Below, piece by piece: positions 16,876 through 24,975 of a stretch of 64,000 bases of DNA. Origin of the DNA: an uncultured Collinsella sp. GTDB taxonomy: Bacteria > Actinomycetota > Coriobacteriia > Coriobacteriales > Coriobacteriaceae. The notes under the pieces are model-generated. The model had not been told where the DNA came from. It saw only the letters and a program-made list of their open reading frames with translations, and did not search any database. The stretch's first letter is position 1, and every line of letters begins with the position of its first letter. The position numbers and the translations under genes are program-made. The stretch lies in the NCBI GenBank assembly GCA_900557455.1, contig USSM01000004.1:1-64000 (forward strand), read 5' to 3'.

Positions 16876-16968
16876 ATGAACGACAATCCCCTGATTGGCT
16901 TTATCGTCATCGTCTTGGCCATGCTCGTTGGTTACGCCATCAATGTGATCCACCGCCGAAAGAAGTAA
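16876..16968 (+). CDS. 30-aa single-pass membrane miniprotein
   Basis: A short ORF with AGGAGG 5 bases before its ATG. The product begins MNDNPLIG, has one hydrophobic stretch of about 17 residues and ends in a positive tail (HRRKK), so it should insert with the C-terminus inside. It starts 9 bases after the lipid kinase stop and is followed by a strong terminator. Function unknown; it could be a membrane partner of the kinase. Confidence 0.7.
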   Translation: MNDNPLIGFIVIVLAMLVGYAINVIHRRKK

Positions 16969-17276
16969 ATCCACATTGGTATGATATTCATCCAGTTATC
17001 GACTCTCCCGTTGTTTATGCAAATCCTAAACAGCGGGAGAGTTTTCTTTTTGAGCATTGTCTGGCGCTTTATTCAGCTACAGTAAATGCAGGGTGCCTTT
17101 ATTTAACTAAAGCAATAAAATGAGTATTATTATCCGCTCATCGTATATTTCTTCACGCTCATCGAGTAAAAGCTGTTGTCGAATGAATACTCTTTACACT
17201 TCCTTTAGGCTAGTAGATGTATTTATTAGCTGAAACTCCGTACGGTTTCGCGGGGTTTCAACAGTTGGGAGGGATC
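16969..17276. other. gene-free stretch upstream of the C69 dipeptidase
   Basis: These 308 bases contain the terminator of the lipid kinase operon (17002-17042) and then about 230 AT-rich bases leading to the dipeptidase. I see no ORF with a ribosome binding site. TTTACA near 17189 could be a -35, but no good -10 is at the right distance. Regulatory sequences for the dipeptidase are expected here. Confidence 0.5.
17002..17042 (+). terminator. lipid kinase operon terminator
   Basis: ACTCTCCCGTTGTTTA and TAAACAGCGGGAGAGT pair over 16 bases (one G-U) with a 9-base loop, followed by TTTCTTTTT. Strong intrinsic terminator, 33 bases after the miniprotein stop. Confidence 0.88.
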
Positions 17277-19076
17277 ATGAGGTTTACTCATCCTGTCAAC
17301 ACGCTCAAGAAGCTCGGCTGCGGCCTTGCATTTGGAGCAGCGGCCATTATGGCCATGCCGACTTCGGCGCTCGCTTGCACCCAGATCTACATGGGCAGCC
17401 AGCTCACGGCAGACGGCAACACGTACTACGGCCGCTCCGAGGACTTCGGCCCGCGCTACATCAAGCACTTTGGCATCGAGCCCGCACACAAGGACGGCAG
17501 CAAGTACACCTCGATCGAGTCCGGCTTTGAGTACAAGTCCAAGGGCGCAACCTACCGCTACACCTTCGTTCGCGACAACCCCTCTCAGTGGGAAGATCGT
17601 TACGATGCATATTCCGAGGCTGGCATTAACGAGAAGGGCGTTTCCTGCTCTGCCACGCTGAGCACCTCCTATAACGAGAAGGCAGAGGAAGCCGACCCCG
17701 TCACCGAGGAGACCGGCATCGGCGAGTACAACTACGCCAGCGTCATTCTGGGCGAGAGTGCCACGGCCCGCGAGGGTGTCGAGCTCCTCGGCAGCTTGAT
17801 TGACGAGCAGGGCGTCTGCTCCAACGACCAGATCATCATTGCCGACAACAACGAGACCTGGCTGTTTGCCGCACTCTCTGGCCATCAGTGGATTGCCATG
17901 AGGCTCACCGACGACATCGCCTCGCTCAACCCCAACATCGGCAACCTCACCTATGACGTCGACCTCGACGACACCGAGAACTGCCTCCACTCCGAGGGCA
18001 TCGAGTCCATGCCTAAGGAGAAGGGCTTTGCCGAGTACACCGACGGCAAATTCGACGTCGCCAAGACCTACGGCGAGGAGATTAGCGAGGCCGGTATGCA
18101 CCAGTGGTCGCGCTATGTCCAGGGCCGCGATTACTTCATGGCTCCGCTTGCCGAGGGCACCGACTACGAGATCGTCAAGGACGAGCGCGAAGACGCTCGT
18201 GCCACGACCGGCGCCCTGGTCCACGAGATGCAGCCGCTGTTCTTTACGCCCGGCAAGTCCGACTGGAACACCTTTGAGATGATTCGTTCCTTCGCCGCCC
18301 GCGGCGAGAATGTCGCCGGCCTCAACGCCAACACCGACGGCGCCTATGCCATCGGCTCCAACCGCAACACCGAGATCCATACCTTCCAGATCCGTCACGG
18401 CATGGACCCCGAGATCGCGACCATCCAGTGGGAGATGCTCTCCAACGCCGAGTTCTCCGTCGCTATCCCTCTCTATTCCGCACTGCTCACCGAGGTCAGC
18501 CCCTACTTCAGCGATCAGGACGTCTCCTTCGATCACTGTGAAGAGGAAGACGTCGTGAACAACGAGGAGCCCAAGAACTCCATCAACTACGTCCTCATGG
18601 ACATCAACACGCTTGCCTATGAGAACCGCGACAATTGCGCCACCGGCGTCCGCGCCTATCTCGACGCCCTGCAGAAGGAGCTCATTGAGCAGAACCTGAC
18701 CGTCGACGAGGCCATGCAGGCCGCCGAGGACACCGAGGCCCGCACCACCCTGGCCAACAAGGCCGGCAAGGCAGCGACCAAGAACACCTACGTCAAGTGC
18801 AAGGCCATGCTCGAGGAGATGCGCGACTACCTCAAGGAGGGCGACTTCTCTGAGGAGTTCGTCCCGAGTGACTACGATGCCGACAACGACTGCCTAGTCG
18901 AGTCCATCACCTACGCCGACGAGGCCCTCTCCGATAAGGACGTTGCCGAGCCCGAGGTTAAGGAAGAGGCGACCGAGGAGAAGTCCGAGGGCAACAACAT
19001 GGCCGCCATGGCCGTTGGCGCCGTCGTCATCATCGGTGTCTGCGGCTTCGTGCTTTATCGTCGCAAGAAGGCCTAA
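17277..19076 (+). CDS. cell-surface C69 family dipeptidase
   Basis: A 599-aa peptidase of family C69 (PepD-like Ntn hydrolases). A signal peptide (KKLGCG...TSALA) ends directly before Cys34 (CTQIYMG), so signal cleavage exposes the N-terminal nucleophile without a separate propeptide. The RSEDFGPRYIK segment and WARRV-like downstream blocks fit the family. The C-terminus has an acidic, Glu-rich spacer, one TM helix (about 575-594) and RRKKA, so the enzyme is anchored to the membrane facing outside. The ATG at 17277 has GGGAGGG upstream. It probably trims extracellular dipeptides for uptake. Confidence 0.9.
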   Translation: MRFTHPVNTLKKLGCGLAFGAAAIMAMPTSALACTQIYMGSQLTADGNTYYGRSEDFGPRYIKHFGIEPAHKDGSKYTSIESGFEYKSKGATYRYTFVRDNPSQWEDRYDAYSEAGINEKGVSCSATLSTSYNEKAEEADPVTEETGIGEYNYASVILGESATAREGVELLGSLIDEQGVCSNDQIIIADNNETWLFAALSGHQWIAMRLTDDIASLNPNIGNLTYDVDLDDTENCLHSEGIESMPKEKGFAEYTDGKFDVAKTYGEEISEAGMHQWSRYVQGRDYFMAPLAEGTDYEIVKDEREDARATTGALVHEMQPLFFTPGKSDWNTFEMIRSFAARGENVAGLNANTDGAYAIGSNRNTEIHTFQIRHGMDPEIATIQWEMLSNAEFSVAIPLYSALLTEVSPYFSDQDVSFDHCEEEDVVNNEEPKNSINYVLMDINTLAYENRDNCATGVRAYLDALQKELIEQNLTVDEAMQAAEDTEARTTLANKAGKAATKNTYVKCKAMLEEMRDYLKEGDFSEEFVPSDYDADNDCLVESITYADEALSDKDVAEPEVKEEATEEKSEGNNMAAMAVGAVVIIGVCGFVLYRRKKA

Positions 19077-19206
19077 GGCCCTTGCGTTCCAAGAGACGGG
19101 CGGGGTCGCATGAGTCATCCCGCCCGCTCAGCCTGCCCTTTTGACCGGCAGGAAACGCCGCCGAAATCTTTTCAAAAAAGATTTCCCCGCACACACTTCG
19201 CTGTGC

Positions 19207-19212
19207 TATAGT
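19207..19212 (+). promoter_or_regulatory. extended -10 of the Trp-transport leader
   Basis: TGCTATAGT matches an extended -10 (TGnTATAAT-like). No good -35 is seen, as is common for extended -10 promoters. It would give a leader starting about 50 bases before the leader peptide ATG. Confidence 0.5.
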
Positions 19213-19270
19213 GCAGCGCAACAGCAACGAGGTGCGACCGCGCCAAGGCATCACGAAAGGAGCCACCAAG

Positions 19271-19339
19271 ATGATGAACACGATGAAGTCTCTCAACAAC
19301 TGGTGGTGGCGTGATGCGAATACGATCGGTCGAAAGTGA
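19271..19339 (+). CDS. tryptophan leader peptide (three consecutive Trp codons)
   Basis: A 22-residue ORF with AAAGGAG 9 bases upstream. It begins MMNTMKSLNN, then WWW at codons 11-13 (19301-19309), then RDANTIGRK and TGA. Three adjacent Trp codons in so short a peptide, followed by a terminator 35 bases after the stop, are the hallmark of ribosome-mediated transcription attenuation as in trp operons. The gene it controls is a TrpP-like ECF substrate-binding subunit. The peptide itself probably has no function beyond sensing charged tRNA-Trp. Confidence 0.88.
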   Translation: MMNTMKSLNNWWWRDANTIGRK

Positions 19340-19405
19340 GTCCCTCACGCCTGTTTTGCGCTCTAGGTGATTGGAAGGCCTCCGGTTTCGACCGGGGGCC
19401 TTTTT
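19327..19405 (+). promoter_or_regulatory. transcription attenuator (terminator/antiterminator) for the Trp ECF transporter
   Basis: Terminator: AAGGCCTCCGGT (19375-19386), loop TTCG, ACCGGGGGCCTT (19391-19402), then a T-run. Antiterminator: CGGTCGAAA at 19327-19335, inside the last leader codons, is perfectly complementary to TTTCGACCG at 19386-19394, which removes the terminator loop and part of its right arm. A ribosome stalled at Trp codons 19301-19309 would leave 19327-19335 free (read-through); one reaching the stop at 19337 would cover it (termination). Seen in sequence; mechanism inferred from classical attenuation. Confidence 0.85.
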
Positions 19406-19483
19406 CTATCTCGAGCCCGATCGCATTCGCATCACGCGCCTCCGTTTTTCTCTTACACTCCCCTTTTTGAAAGGACTTTCACC

Positions 19484-20059
19484 ATGTCTCAGAACACCAC
19501 CGCCACCGCCCAGCCCCGCACCGTCCAGACCGCCGACCGCGGTAAACTCGATATTCGCGCCCTTGTCCTGCTCGCCATTCTGCTTGCCGCCGGCTTCATC
19601 CTCAACTTCACCGTCGGCAAGGCAATCTCGGGCATCTCGGGCGGTATGATCAGCCCCGAGTTCATTATCTCGGCCTTCTGCCTCACCATCCTGGTCATTC
19701 GTCCCAACATTGGCCAGGCGCTCGTCATTGGTCTCATCTCGGCGGCCGTAATCCAGATCACTACCACCTCGCCGTTTGTCGATTTTGCCGCCGAGGGTAT
19801 CGCCGCCATGCTCATGGCCGTCATTGTCAACGCCGCCGCCAAGGACGGCCAGGTTAAGCCCGTCGTCGCCATCGTCGCAACATTCGTGACCACCTTTGTC
19901 TCGGGCGTCATCTTCATGGTCATCAAGATGGCCATGCTCGGCGTGGTGGGCGAGCTCGCCGCAGCCATGCTACCCGTCGTCGCCATGACCGCCGTATTTA
20001 ACGCCATTCTGGTCGGCGCCCTCTACCTGCCCATCCAGAAGGCCCTGAAGCTCAACTAA
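19484..20059 (+). CDS. TrpP-like ECF transporter substrate-binding (S) component
   Basis: A 191-aa membrane protein with about six hydrophobic segments and a hydrophilic N-terminus of 25 residues. The organisation and the segment LVIGLISAAVIQITTTSPF resemble the tryptophan transporter TrpP of Gram-positive bacteria. It binds the substrate outside and passes it through the EcfT/EcfA module encoded next. Tryptophan specificity is supported by the Trp leader peptide upstream. GAAAGGA lies 8 bases before the ATG. A structured repeat begins right after the stop. Confidence 0.82.
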   Translation: MSQNTTATAQPRTVQTADRGKLDIRALVLLAILLAAGFILNFTVGKAISGISGGMISPEFIISAFCLTILVIRPNIGQALVIGLISAAVIQITTTSPFVDFAAEGIAAMLMAVIVNAAAKDGQVKPVVAIVATFVTTFVSGVIFMVIKMAMLGVVGELAAAMLPVVAMTAVFNAILVGALYLPIQKALKLN

Positions 20060-20170
20060 CCCGCTCGGCTTTACGAGCCACCCCATCTTGGCGTTCATTC
20101 GTCGCTCGCATACCCAAGTACGCTTCGCTCCTCTTTCGCGCCAACCTGGGGCACCTCGTAAAGCCGTATC
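20060..20170 (+). repeat. structured repeat family I, copy 3 (after ECF S component)
   Basis: Immediately after the stop. Outer arms 20066-20077 and 20155-20166 pair perfectly (CGGCTTTACGAG/CTCGTAAAGCCG) and continue through CCACCCC/GGGGCAC. The core is TTGGCGTTCATTCGTCG, a GCATAC/GTACGC hairpin (20108-20123) and CTCTTTCGCGCCAA. The TTGGCG/CGCCAA pair replaces GACG/CGTC of copies 1 and 2, a compensating change. The accessory hairpin of copies 1 and 2 is missing. Confidence 0.78.
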
Positions 20171-20209
20171 CGTGCTTCACCGCCAAAGACTGTCCCAAAC
20201 AACGAGCTT

Positions 20210-20253
20210 TTGGGGACGTTCTTAAACGACTAGTCATGTAAGAACGTCCCCAA
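20210..20253. terminator. 15-bp perfect hairpin upstream of the ECF ATPase gene
   Basis: TTGGGGACGTTCTTA (20210-20224) pairs perfectly with 20239-20253 around a 14-base loop. No strong T-run follows. It lies 18 bases before the ATPase start and may reduce read-through from the S component or protect the downstream message. Confidence 0.55.
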
Positions 20254-20271
20254 TGATTATGAAAGGTATCC

Positions 20272-22023
20272 ATGGAAACGATCATCAACGTCGACGATGT
20301 CTCGTTCTCCTATGGCACGCAAACCGAGCAGGCGCTCAGCCACGTTTCGCTTAGCGTGAACAAGGGAGATTTCATCGGCATCATCGGGCCCTCGGGTGCC
20401 GGTAAGTCCACACTTGCCGCCTGCCTGTCGGGCGCCGTGCCTCACCACTACACCGGCGCATTTTATGGCTCCGTGTTAGTTGACGGCCACGACACCTGCG
20501 AGGTCTCGCTCACCGACATATCGCAGATCGTCGGCAGCGTGTTGCAGGACATCGATACCCAGATGGTCGCTTCGGTCGTTGAGGACGAAATGCTCTTTGG
20601 TCTCGAGAACTTTGGCGTTCCGCATGACCAGATCGAGCAGCGCTTGTGCGAGACGCTTAAGACCGTCGGCATTAGCGACCTGCGCGACCGCGAGATCGCC
20701 ACCCTCTCGGGCGGCCAAAAGCAAAAGGTAGCTATCGCCGCCATCCTCGCCATGCGTCCGCGCGTCTTAGTGCTCGATGAGCCAACCGCAGCACTCGACC
20801 CCGCCAGTTCCACCTTGGTCTTCGAGACGCTGCGCGAGGCAAACCGCGCGCTCGGCATCACCATCGTCGTCGTTGAGCAAAAGGTCGCTCTGCTTTCGGA
20901 GTACTGCAACCGTGTGTTGGTGCTCGATCACGGCCAGATCGCGCTGCAAGGTGAGCCGCACGAGGTCTTCGCACGCACCGACGAGCTTCGCACCATCGGC
21001 GTCGATTGTCCGCGCGTCACGCGCATCTTCAACAGTCTCGAGGCCGATGGCTTGGTAAGCGGCACGCCCTGTCTGGATGTCGACGAGGCAGAACGCCTGA
21101 TCACGGAAATCGTCGACCCCGACCGTGCGACAAGCGATACCCAGGCGCCCGCAGGCTCCCCGCACGCGCCGTCGCTGCGCCCGCATGCGAAAGACGCCGA
21201 GCCGGTGCTCACCTTTGACCATGTCGAGTTTTCTTACCCCCATGGAGGCGCCGCCGTCCACGACCTCAACTTGACGCTCTACCCCGGCGAGCTCGTGGGC
21301 ATTGTCGGCCAAAACGGAGCCGGCAAAACCACGCTCACCAAACTGCTCACGGGTTTGCTCAAGCCCGCATCGGGCAGCGTACGCGTTACGGGCTTGGACA
21401 CGGCATCGGTTCCCACGAGCCGCATCGCACACGAAGTGGCAACGCTTTTCCAGAACCCCGACCGCCAAATCTGCAAAGACACCGTGCTCGACGAGGTCGC
21501 CTTTGGTCTAGAACTTGCCGGCATCGACCGCGCCGAAGCCCTGCGTCGCGCCCAGCTGGTCATCGACCGCTTTGGTCTGCCCGCCGACGAGGCACCGTTC
21601 TCACTGTCGCGCGGCCAACGCCAGATGGTGGCGCTGGCCTCCGTTGTGGTGATCGAGCCCAAGATCGTGGTGCTCGACGAACCCACGAGCGGCCTGGACT
21701 ACCGCGAGTGCATGACCGTGATGGAAACGGTGCGCACCATGGCAGAGCGCGGTTGCGCCGTCATCATGGTCTGTCACGACATGGAAGTCGTTTCCGACTT
21801 TGCCGAGCGCATCGTGGTGATGGCCAACGGTCGCATCCTCGACCGCGGCCGCACGCACGAGCTGTTCTCGAACATCGAACTCATGCAGCGTGCCTACGTT
21901 GAGCCGCCCCAGGTCATCGAACTCTCGCGCCGTCTGGCATCCACCGTCTCGCCCGCCTTTACGCAGGTGAGTGAGGTCACTGATATCGTTCGCATTACCG
22001 AGGAGATGGTCCGCCGTGGTTAA
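20272..22023 (+). CDS. ECF transporter ATPase, EcfA1-EcfA2 fusion
   Basis: A 583-aa protein with two complete ABC ATPase domains. Domain 1: Walker A GPSGAGKST (residues 39-47), signature LSGGQKQK, Walker B LVLDEPTAALD. Domain 2: Walker A GQNGAGKTT (from about 346), signature variant LSRGQRQM, Walker B VVLDEPTSGLD. Each half is typical of cobalt/biotin-type EcfA. The linker of about 60 residues between them is Pro/Ala-rich. It powers the S component upstream through EcfT downstream, whose start overlaps the stop by 8 bases. Confidence 0.93.
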   Translation: METIINVDDVSFSYGTQTEQALSHVSLSVNKGDFIGIIGPSGAGKSTLAACLSGAVPHHYTGAFYGSVLVDGHDTCEVSLTDISQIVGSVLQDIDTQMVASVVEDEMLFGLENFGVPHDQIEQRLCETLKTVGISDLRDREIATLSGGQKQKVAIAAILAMRPRVLVLDEPTAALDPASSTLVFETLREANRALGITIVVVEQKVALLSEYCNRVLVLDHGQIALQGEPHEVFARTDELRTIGVDCPRVTRIFNSLEADGLVSGTPCLDVDEAERLITEIVDPDRATSDTQAPAGSPHAPSLRPHAKDAEPVLTFDHVEFSYPHGGAAVHDLNLTLYPGELVGIVGQNGAGKTTLTKLLTGLLKPASGSVRVTGLDTASVPTSRIAHEVATLFQNPDRQICKDTVLDEVAFGLELAGIDRAEALRRAQLVIDRFGLPADEAPFSLSRGQRQMVALASVVVIEPKIVVLDEPTSGLDYRECMTVMETVRTMAERGCAVIMVCHDMEVVSDFAERIVVMANGRILDRGRTHELFSNIELMQRAYVEPPQVIELSRRLASTVSPAFTQVSEVTDIVRITEEMVRRG

Positions 22024-22762
22024 CGTCATCGACTACATGCCGGGCGACACGCTGCTACACCGCCTGAACCCCGTCATCAAACTGGGCCTCGCCGCCGCCA
22101 TCATCATCGGCATTTTCTTGTCCGACACCTATGTGGCACTGCTGGGCTTTCTGGCACTCACGCTCGCGCTGGGAGCCTACGCCGGCGTCGTCGACCGCCT
22201 GCTCGCGCTGCTCAAGCTACTGATTCCACTCGCGCTCATCATGCTGGTGCTGCAGCTGGCTTTTATGCGCGATGGCAACGTGGTGTGGAGCTTTGTCACC
22301 GATGAAGGCCTCATCACCGGAACAAAGGCCTGTCTGCGTCTGCTGGGCGTGGCGCTACCGCTTATTCTGATGCTCATGGTGACCAAGCTCAACGACCTTG
22401 CCAACGCCTGCGTCGAGGTGCTGCACGTTCCGTATCGTTACGCCTTCACCTTTACCACGGCGCTGCGCTTTGTGCCAGTGTTTGGCCAGGAGATGAACGC
22501 CATCATGGAGGCGCAGACCGCACGCGGCATCGAGTATGACACCAAGAACCCCATCAAGAAGCTCAAGCTCATGCTGCCGCTGTGCGTGCCGCTACTGATC
22601 TCGAGCGTGGGTAAAACCGACGCCACGGCCCTGGCAGCCGAGCAGCGCGGCTTCTACCTGCGCACGCGCGCGAGCTCGTACAAGCGCTACCCCATCAAGG
22701 GCCTGGACATTGCCATACTTATTGTCAGCATTGCCCTCATCGTCCTCGGCTTCCTGTTCTAA
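22016..22762 (+). CDS. ecfT: ECF transporter transmembrane protein EcfT
   Basis: A 248-aa membrane protein, about five or six TM helices. The coupling-helix signatures that contact the ATPases are present: AQTARGIEY and AEQRGFYLRT (the x-R-G motifs). GTG at 22016 is taken as start because GAGGAGATGG lies 8-9 bases upstream; the frame is open further upstream inside the ATPase gene. The overlap of 8 bases with the ATPase gene implies coupling and fixed stoichiometry. Because no other S component is in the window, this module may be dedicated to tryptophan or shared with distant S proteins. Confidence 0.92.
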   Translation: MVNVIDYMPGDTLLHRLNPVIKLGLAAAIIIGIFLSDTYVALLGFLALTLALGAYAGVVDRLLALLKLLIPLALIMLVLQLAFMRDGNVVWSFVTDEGLITGTKACLRLLGVALPLILMLMVTKLNDLANACVEVLHVPYRYAFTFTTALRFVPVFGQEMNAIMEAQTARGIEYDTKNPIKKLKLMLPLCVPLLISSVGKTDATALAAEQRGFYLRTRASSYKRYPIKGLDIAILIVSIALIVLGFLF

Positions 22763-22792
22763 CCCATCGCCACCGGCAACCGATAAATTCAA

Positions 22793-22827
22793 AAGGCCCC
22801 GGCTCGCATCAAACGAGCCGAGGCCTT
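22793..22827 (+). terminator. ECF operon terminator
   Basis: AAGGCCCCGGCTCG pairs with CGAGCCGAGGCCTT (one mismatch) around CATCAAA, followed by ACTGTTTTCC. It lies 30 bases after the ecfT stop. On the minus strand it could also end the racemase transcript. Confidence 0.75.
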
Positions 22828-22887
22828 ACTGTTTTCCCAGATAAAACCTACCAAAATAAACCTGTCCCTTTTTTGGCAGGTCGAGGG

Positions 22888-23634
22888 CTACAGGCGGTAG
22901 GGGGCGCCGCTGCGGATGATGGATTCGCGCACCAGGACGTCCATGGCGTCAAGGGTAATCTCGGGCATCTCTCGGTACTTTTTCAGCACCGAGAGCTCGG
23001 TGCAGGCCAGAATGACGCGGTCGCAGCCGCTGCGGGCGAACTCCCACATCACGCGGTCAAACTTGTCCATATCGGGCTCGCGTCCGGCCTTCACGTCATC
23101 ATAAATCAGCGACATCACGTCGGCCTGGCGCTTCTCGCTGGGATAGACGACCTCGACGCCCGCGGCCTCGCACTCGCGCCCGTAGACGCCGGCACCCACG
23201 GTGCCGTCGGTGCCCATGATGCCGATCTTGCGCACCGGCTCGGACGGCATGCTCAGGTTGGGATCGAACTCGCACTCCCCCATCACCGCGCCCGCCAGGG
23301 CATAGCGCACCGACTCACGCGGCATGTGGATAATCGGCACCTTGGTAAACGACTGAATCTGGTCGTAGAAGTAGTGCGATGTGTTGCAGGGAATGGCAAT
23401 GTGCGCGCAGCCCAGTGTCTCGAGCGCCTGTGCGCACTCCTTCATGGTCGCCAGCAGCTCGGCATGCTCGCCGGTCTTGATGGCCAGCGTACGGTCGGGC
23501 ATGGTCGACTTGGAAAGCACCACCATGTCGATATGCTCCTGATCACAGGCAGCAGCCGTATGACGCACGACCTGGTCGTAGTAATACGACGTGGCCTCAG
23601 CGCCCATGCCGCCGATAACTCCCAGCTTTTCCAT
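22888..23634 (-). CDS. aspartate/glutamate racemase family protein
   Basis: A 248-aa cofactor-independent amino-acid racemase. The two catalytic cysteines are in IPCNTSHYF (about residue 84) and LACTELSVL (about residue 198). MEKLGVIGGMGAEATSYYY is the usual aspartate-racemase N-terminus, and the TSHYF context fits Asp rather than MurI-type Glu racemase. AAGGAGG lies 6 bases before the start. It directly follows an ATP-grasp gene on the same strand, so it probably supplies D-aspartate to that ligase. Confidence 0.9.
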   Translation of the reverse strand: MEKLGVIGGMGAEATSYYYDQVVRHTAAACDQEHIDMVVLSKSTMPDRTLAIKTGEHAELLATMKECAQALETLGCAHIAIPCNTSHYFYDQIQSFTKVPIIHMPRESVRYALAGAVMGECEFDPNLSMPSEPVRKIGIMGTDGTVGAGVYGRECEAAGVEVVYPSEKRQADVMSLIYDDVKAGREPDMDKFDRVMWEFARSGCDRVILACTELSVLKKYREMPEITLDAMDVLVRESIIRSGAPYRL

Positions 23635-23718
23635 CGCCGCCTCCTTGGTGACGCCCATGCAATTGCTCGTATCATGCCCGCGCCCGTCCGATGCAAACCG
23701 GGCGGGCGCCGCGCTCAT

Positions 23719-24975
23719 CTACTTGTAATACGTCTTGAACAGCTTAAAGTGACGCAGCTTGGTGTGCCACATGCGCAACCAGCGGTTAAAGACAAAATCG
23801 CCCTTCATAAACGAAGGATCGGCAGCCTTGCCCTCCTTGGCCAGACGATGCGCCTTCGCACGCAGCTCGGGGTCCTTGACATACTTGTCAACGACGCCCA
23901 TGGGGACGACCATCCACAGCGCCTCGTCCTGCGCCGTCACAAATTCCGGCTCAAACGGACGGTTATAGACGTACTCATCCACCACGTATTTAGCAACGTT
24001 AAAGCCGCTGTTGGTGACGTAGTAGTTACTGCGGCCCTGACGCGTGTTGAAGTCGAAGAACTTAAACGAACCATCGCGTTGGTCGTACTTGACGTCGAAG
24101 TTGGAGAAGCCCGTGAACTTAAGGTCCTCAAGCAGCTTGCGCACGCCACCCATGAGCTCGTCGTTGGGCTCGGTGATGATGCAGGCGTGGTTGCCGACAC
24201 CGTGGGGCTGATGCTCCTCGAGCAGCACGTGACCCAGGCACATCATGCGAACCTTGCCGTTGCGGTCGGAATAGCTGGTAAGCACGCGCATGTACTCGTC
24301 GTTGCCGGGCACGCGGTCCTGCAAGATGAGATCATCGGTGTAGCCACTGGCGTACACATCGCGAATGACCTGCTCCAGCTCGGCGCGATCGGCAATCTCG
24401 TAGGCCTTCTTCTGGCCCTCGAACTCGTGCTCCCACCACATGATGCCGTCAGAGGGCTTCAGAATCATCGGGAAAGGGAAGTCGATCTGGTCGAGCACCT
24501 CGGCGGAAGCCTCGCCCTGGGCGTTGAGCATCGCCATGGTAAAGGTAAACGTGTGCGGATAGGGTACACCGTGCTTCTCGCACAGCTCGTAGAAGATCTC
24601 CTTCTTCTGGCACTGCTCGAGCATACTGTAGGGCGCATAGGGCGCGATGACGTTGGAGGCAAGCTGGCCGGCATCCTGAGCCTGTGCGGCAAGCGCGACG
24701 TAGTTATCGCCGCAGCCCATGAGGATAATCTTCTTATCGGGATTGGCCTGTGCAATGCCGTTGACGGTCTCGATCATGACCGGCATAGTGTCGATATCCA
24801 CATTGGGCGTATAGTCGATAATCTGGCTGCGGTATGCAGGACCCGTCTGATACTTGCCAAAGACCAGGCTCTTGACCTGATACTCCTCGTAGAAGGCACG
24901 CGCCACCGAATAGGCGTTGATATCGCCGCCGAGCAGCACGGGTATAAACTCGCGCTCTGTAAACTGCAATGCCAT
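23719..24975 (-). CDS. ATP-grasp carboxylate-amine ligase (possible D-aspartate ligase)
   Basis: A 418-aa ATP-grasp protein. An N-terminal Rossmann-like region (LLGGDINAYSVARAF) precedes the ATP-grasp core with PFPMILKPSDG (lysine), the D-loop region ILQDRVPGNDEY and the metal-binding end FFDFNTRQGRSNYY. In Enterococcus faecium a ligase of this general type (Asl) adds D-Asp to the peptidoglycan stem and is encoded next to an aspartate racemase. The same pairing here suggests cell-wall cross-bridge synthesis, but the family is wide and other amide products are possible. Confidence 0.78.
   Translation of the reverse strand: MALQFTEREFIPVLLGGDINAYSVARAFYEEYQVKSLVFGKYQTGPAYRSQIIDYTPNVDIDTMPVMIETVNGIAQANPDKKIILMGCGDNYVALAAQAQDAGQLASNVIAPYAPYSMLEQCQKKEIFYELCEKHGVPYPHTFTFTMAMLNAQGEASAEVLDQIDFPFPMILKPSDGIMWWEHEFEGQKKAYEIADRAELEQVIRDVYASGYTDDLILQDRVPGNDEYMRVLTSYSDRNGKVRMMCLGHVLLEEHQPHGVGNHACIITEPNDELMGGVRKLLEDLKFTGFSNFDVKYDQRDGSFKFFDFNTRQGRSNYYVTNSGFNVAKYVVDEYVYNRPFEPEFVTAQDEALWMVVPMGVVDKYVKDPELRAKAHRLAKEGKAADPSFMKGDFVFNRWLRMWHTKLRHFKLFKTYYK

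Noticed and set aside
19207..19405. T-box riboswitch for tryptophan
   Set aside because: The T-box sequence block and the specifier-loop arrangement are not present; a translated leader with Trp codons explains the region better.
22855..22886. AACCTGTCCC/GGCAGGT hairpin before the racemase stop as a repeat family member
   Set aside because: It looks like a simple terminator-like hairpin after the racemase gene; similarity to other repeats in the window is too weak.
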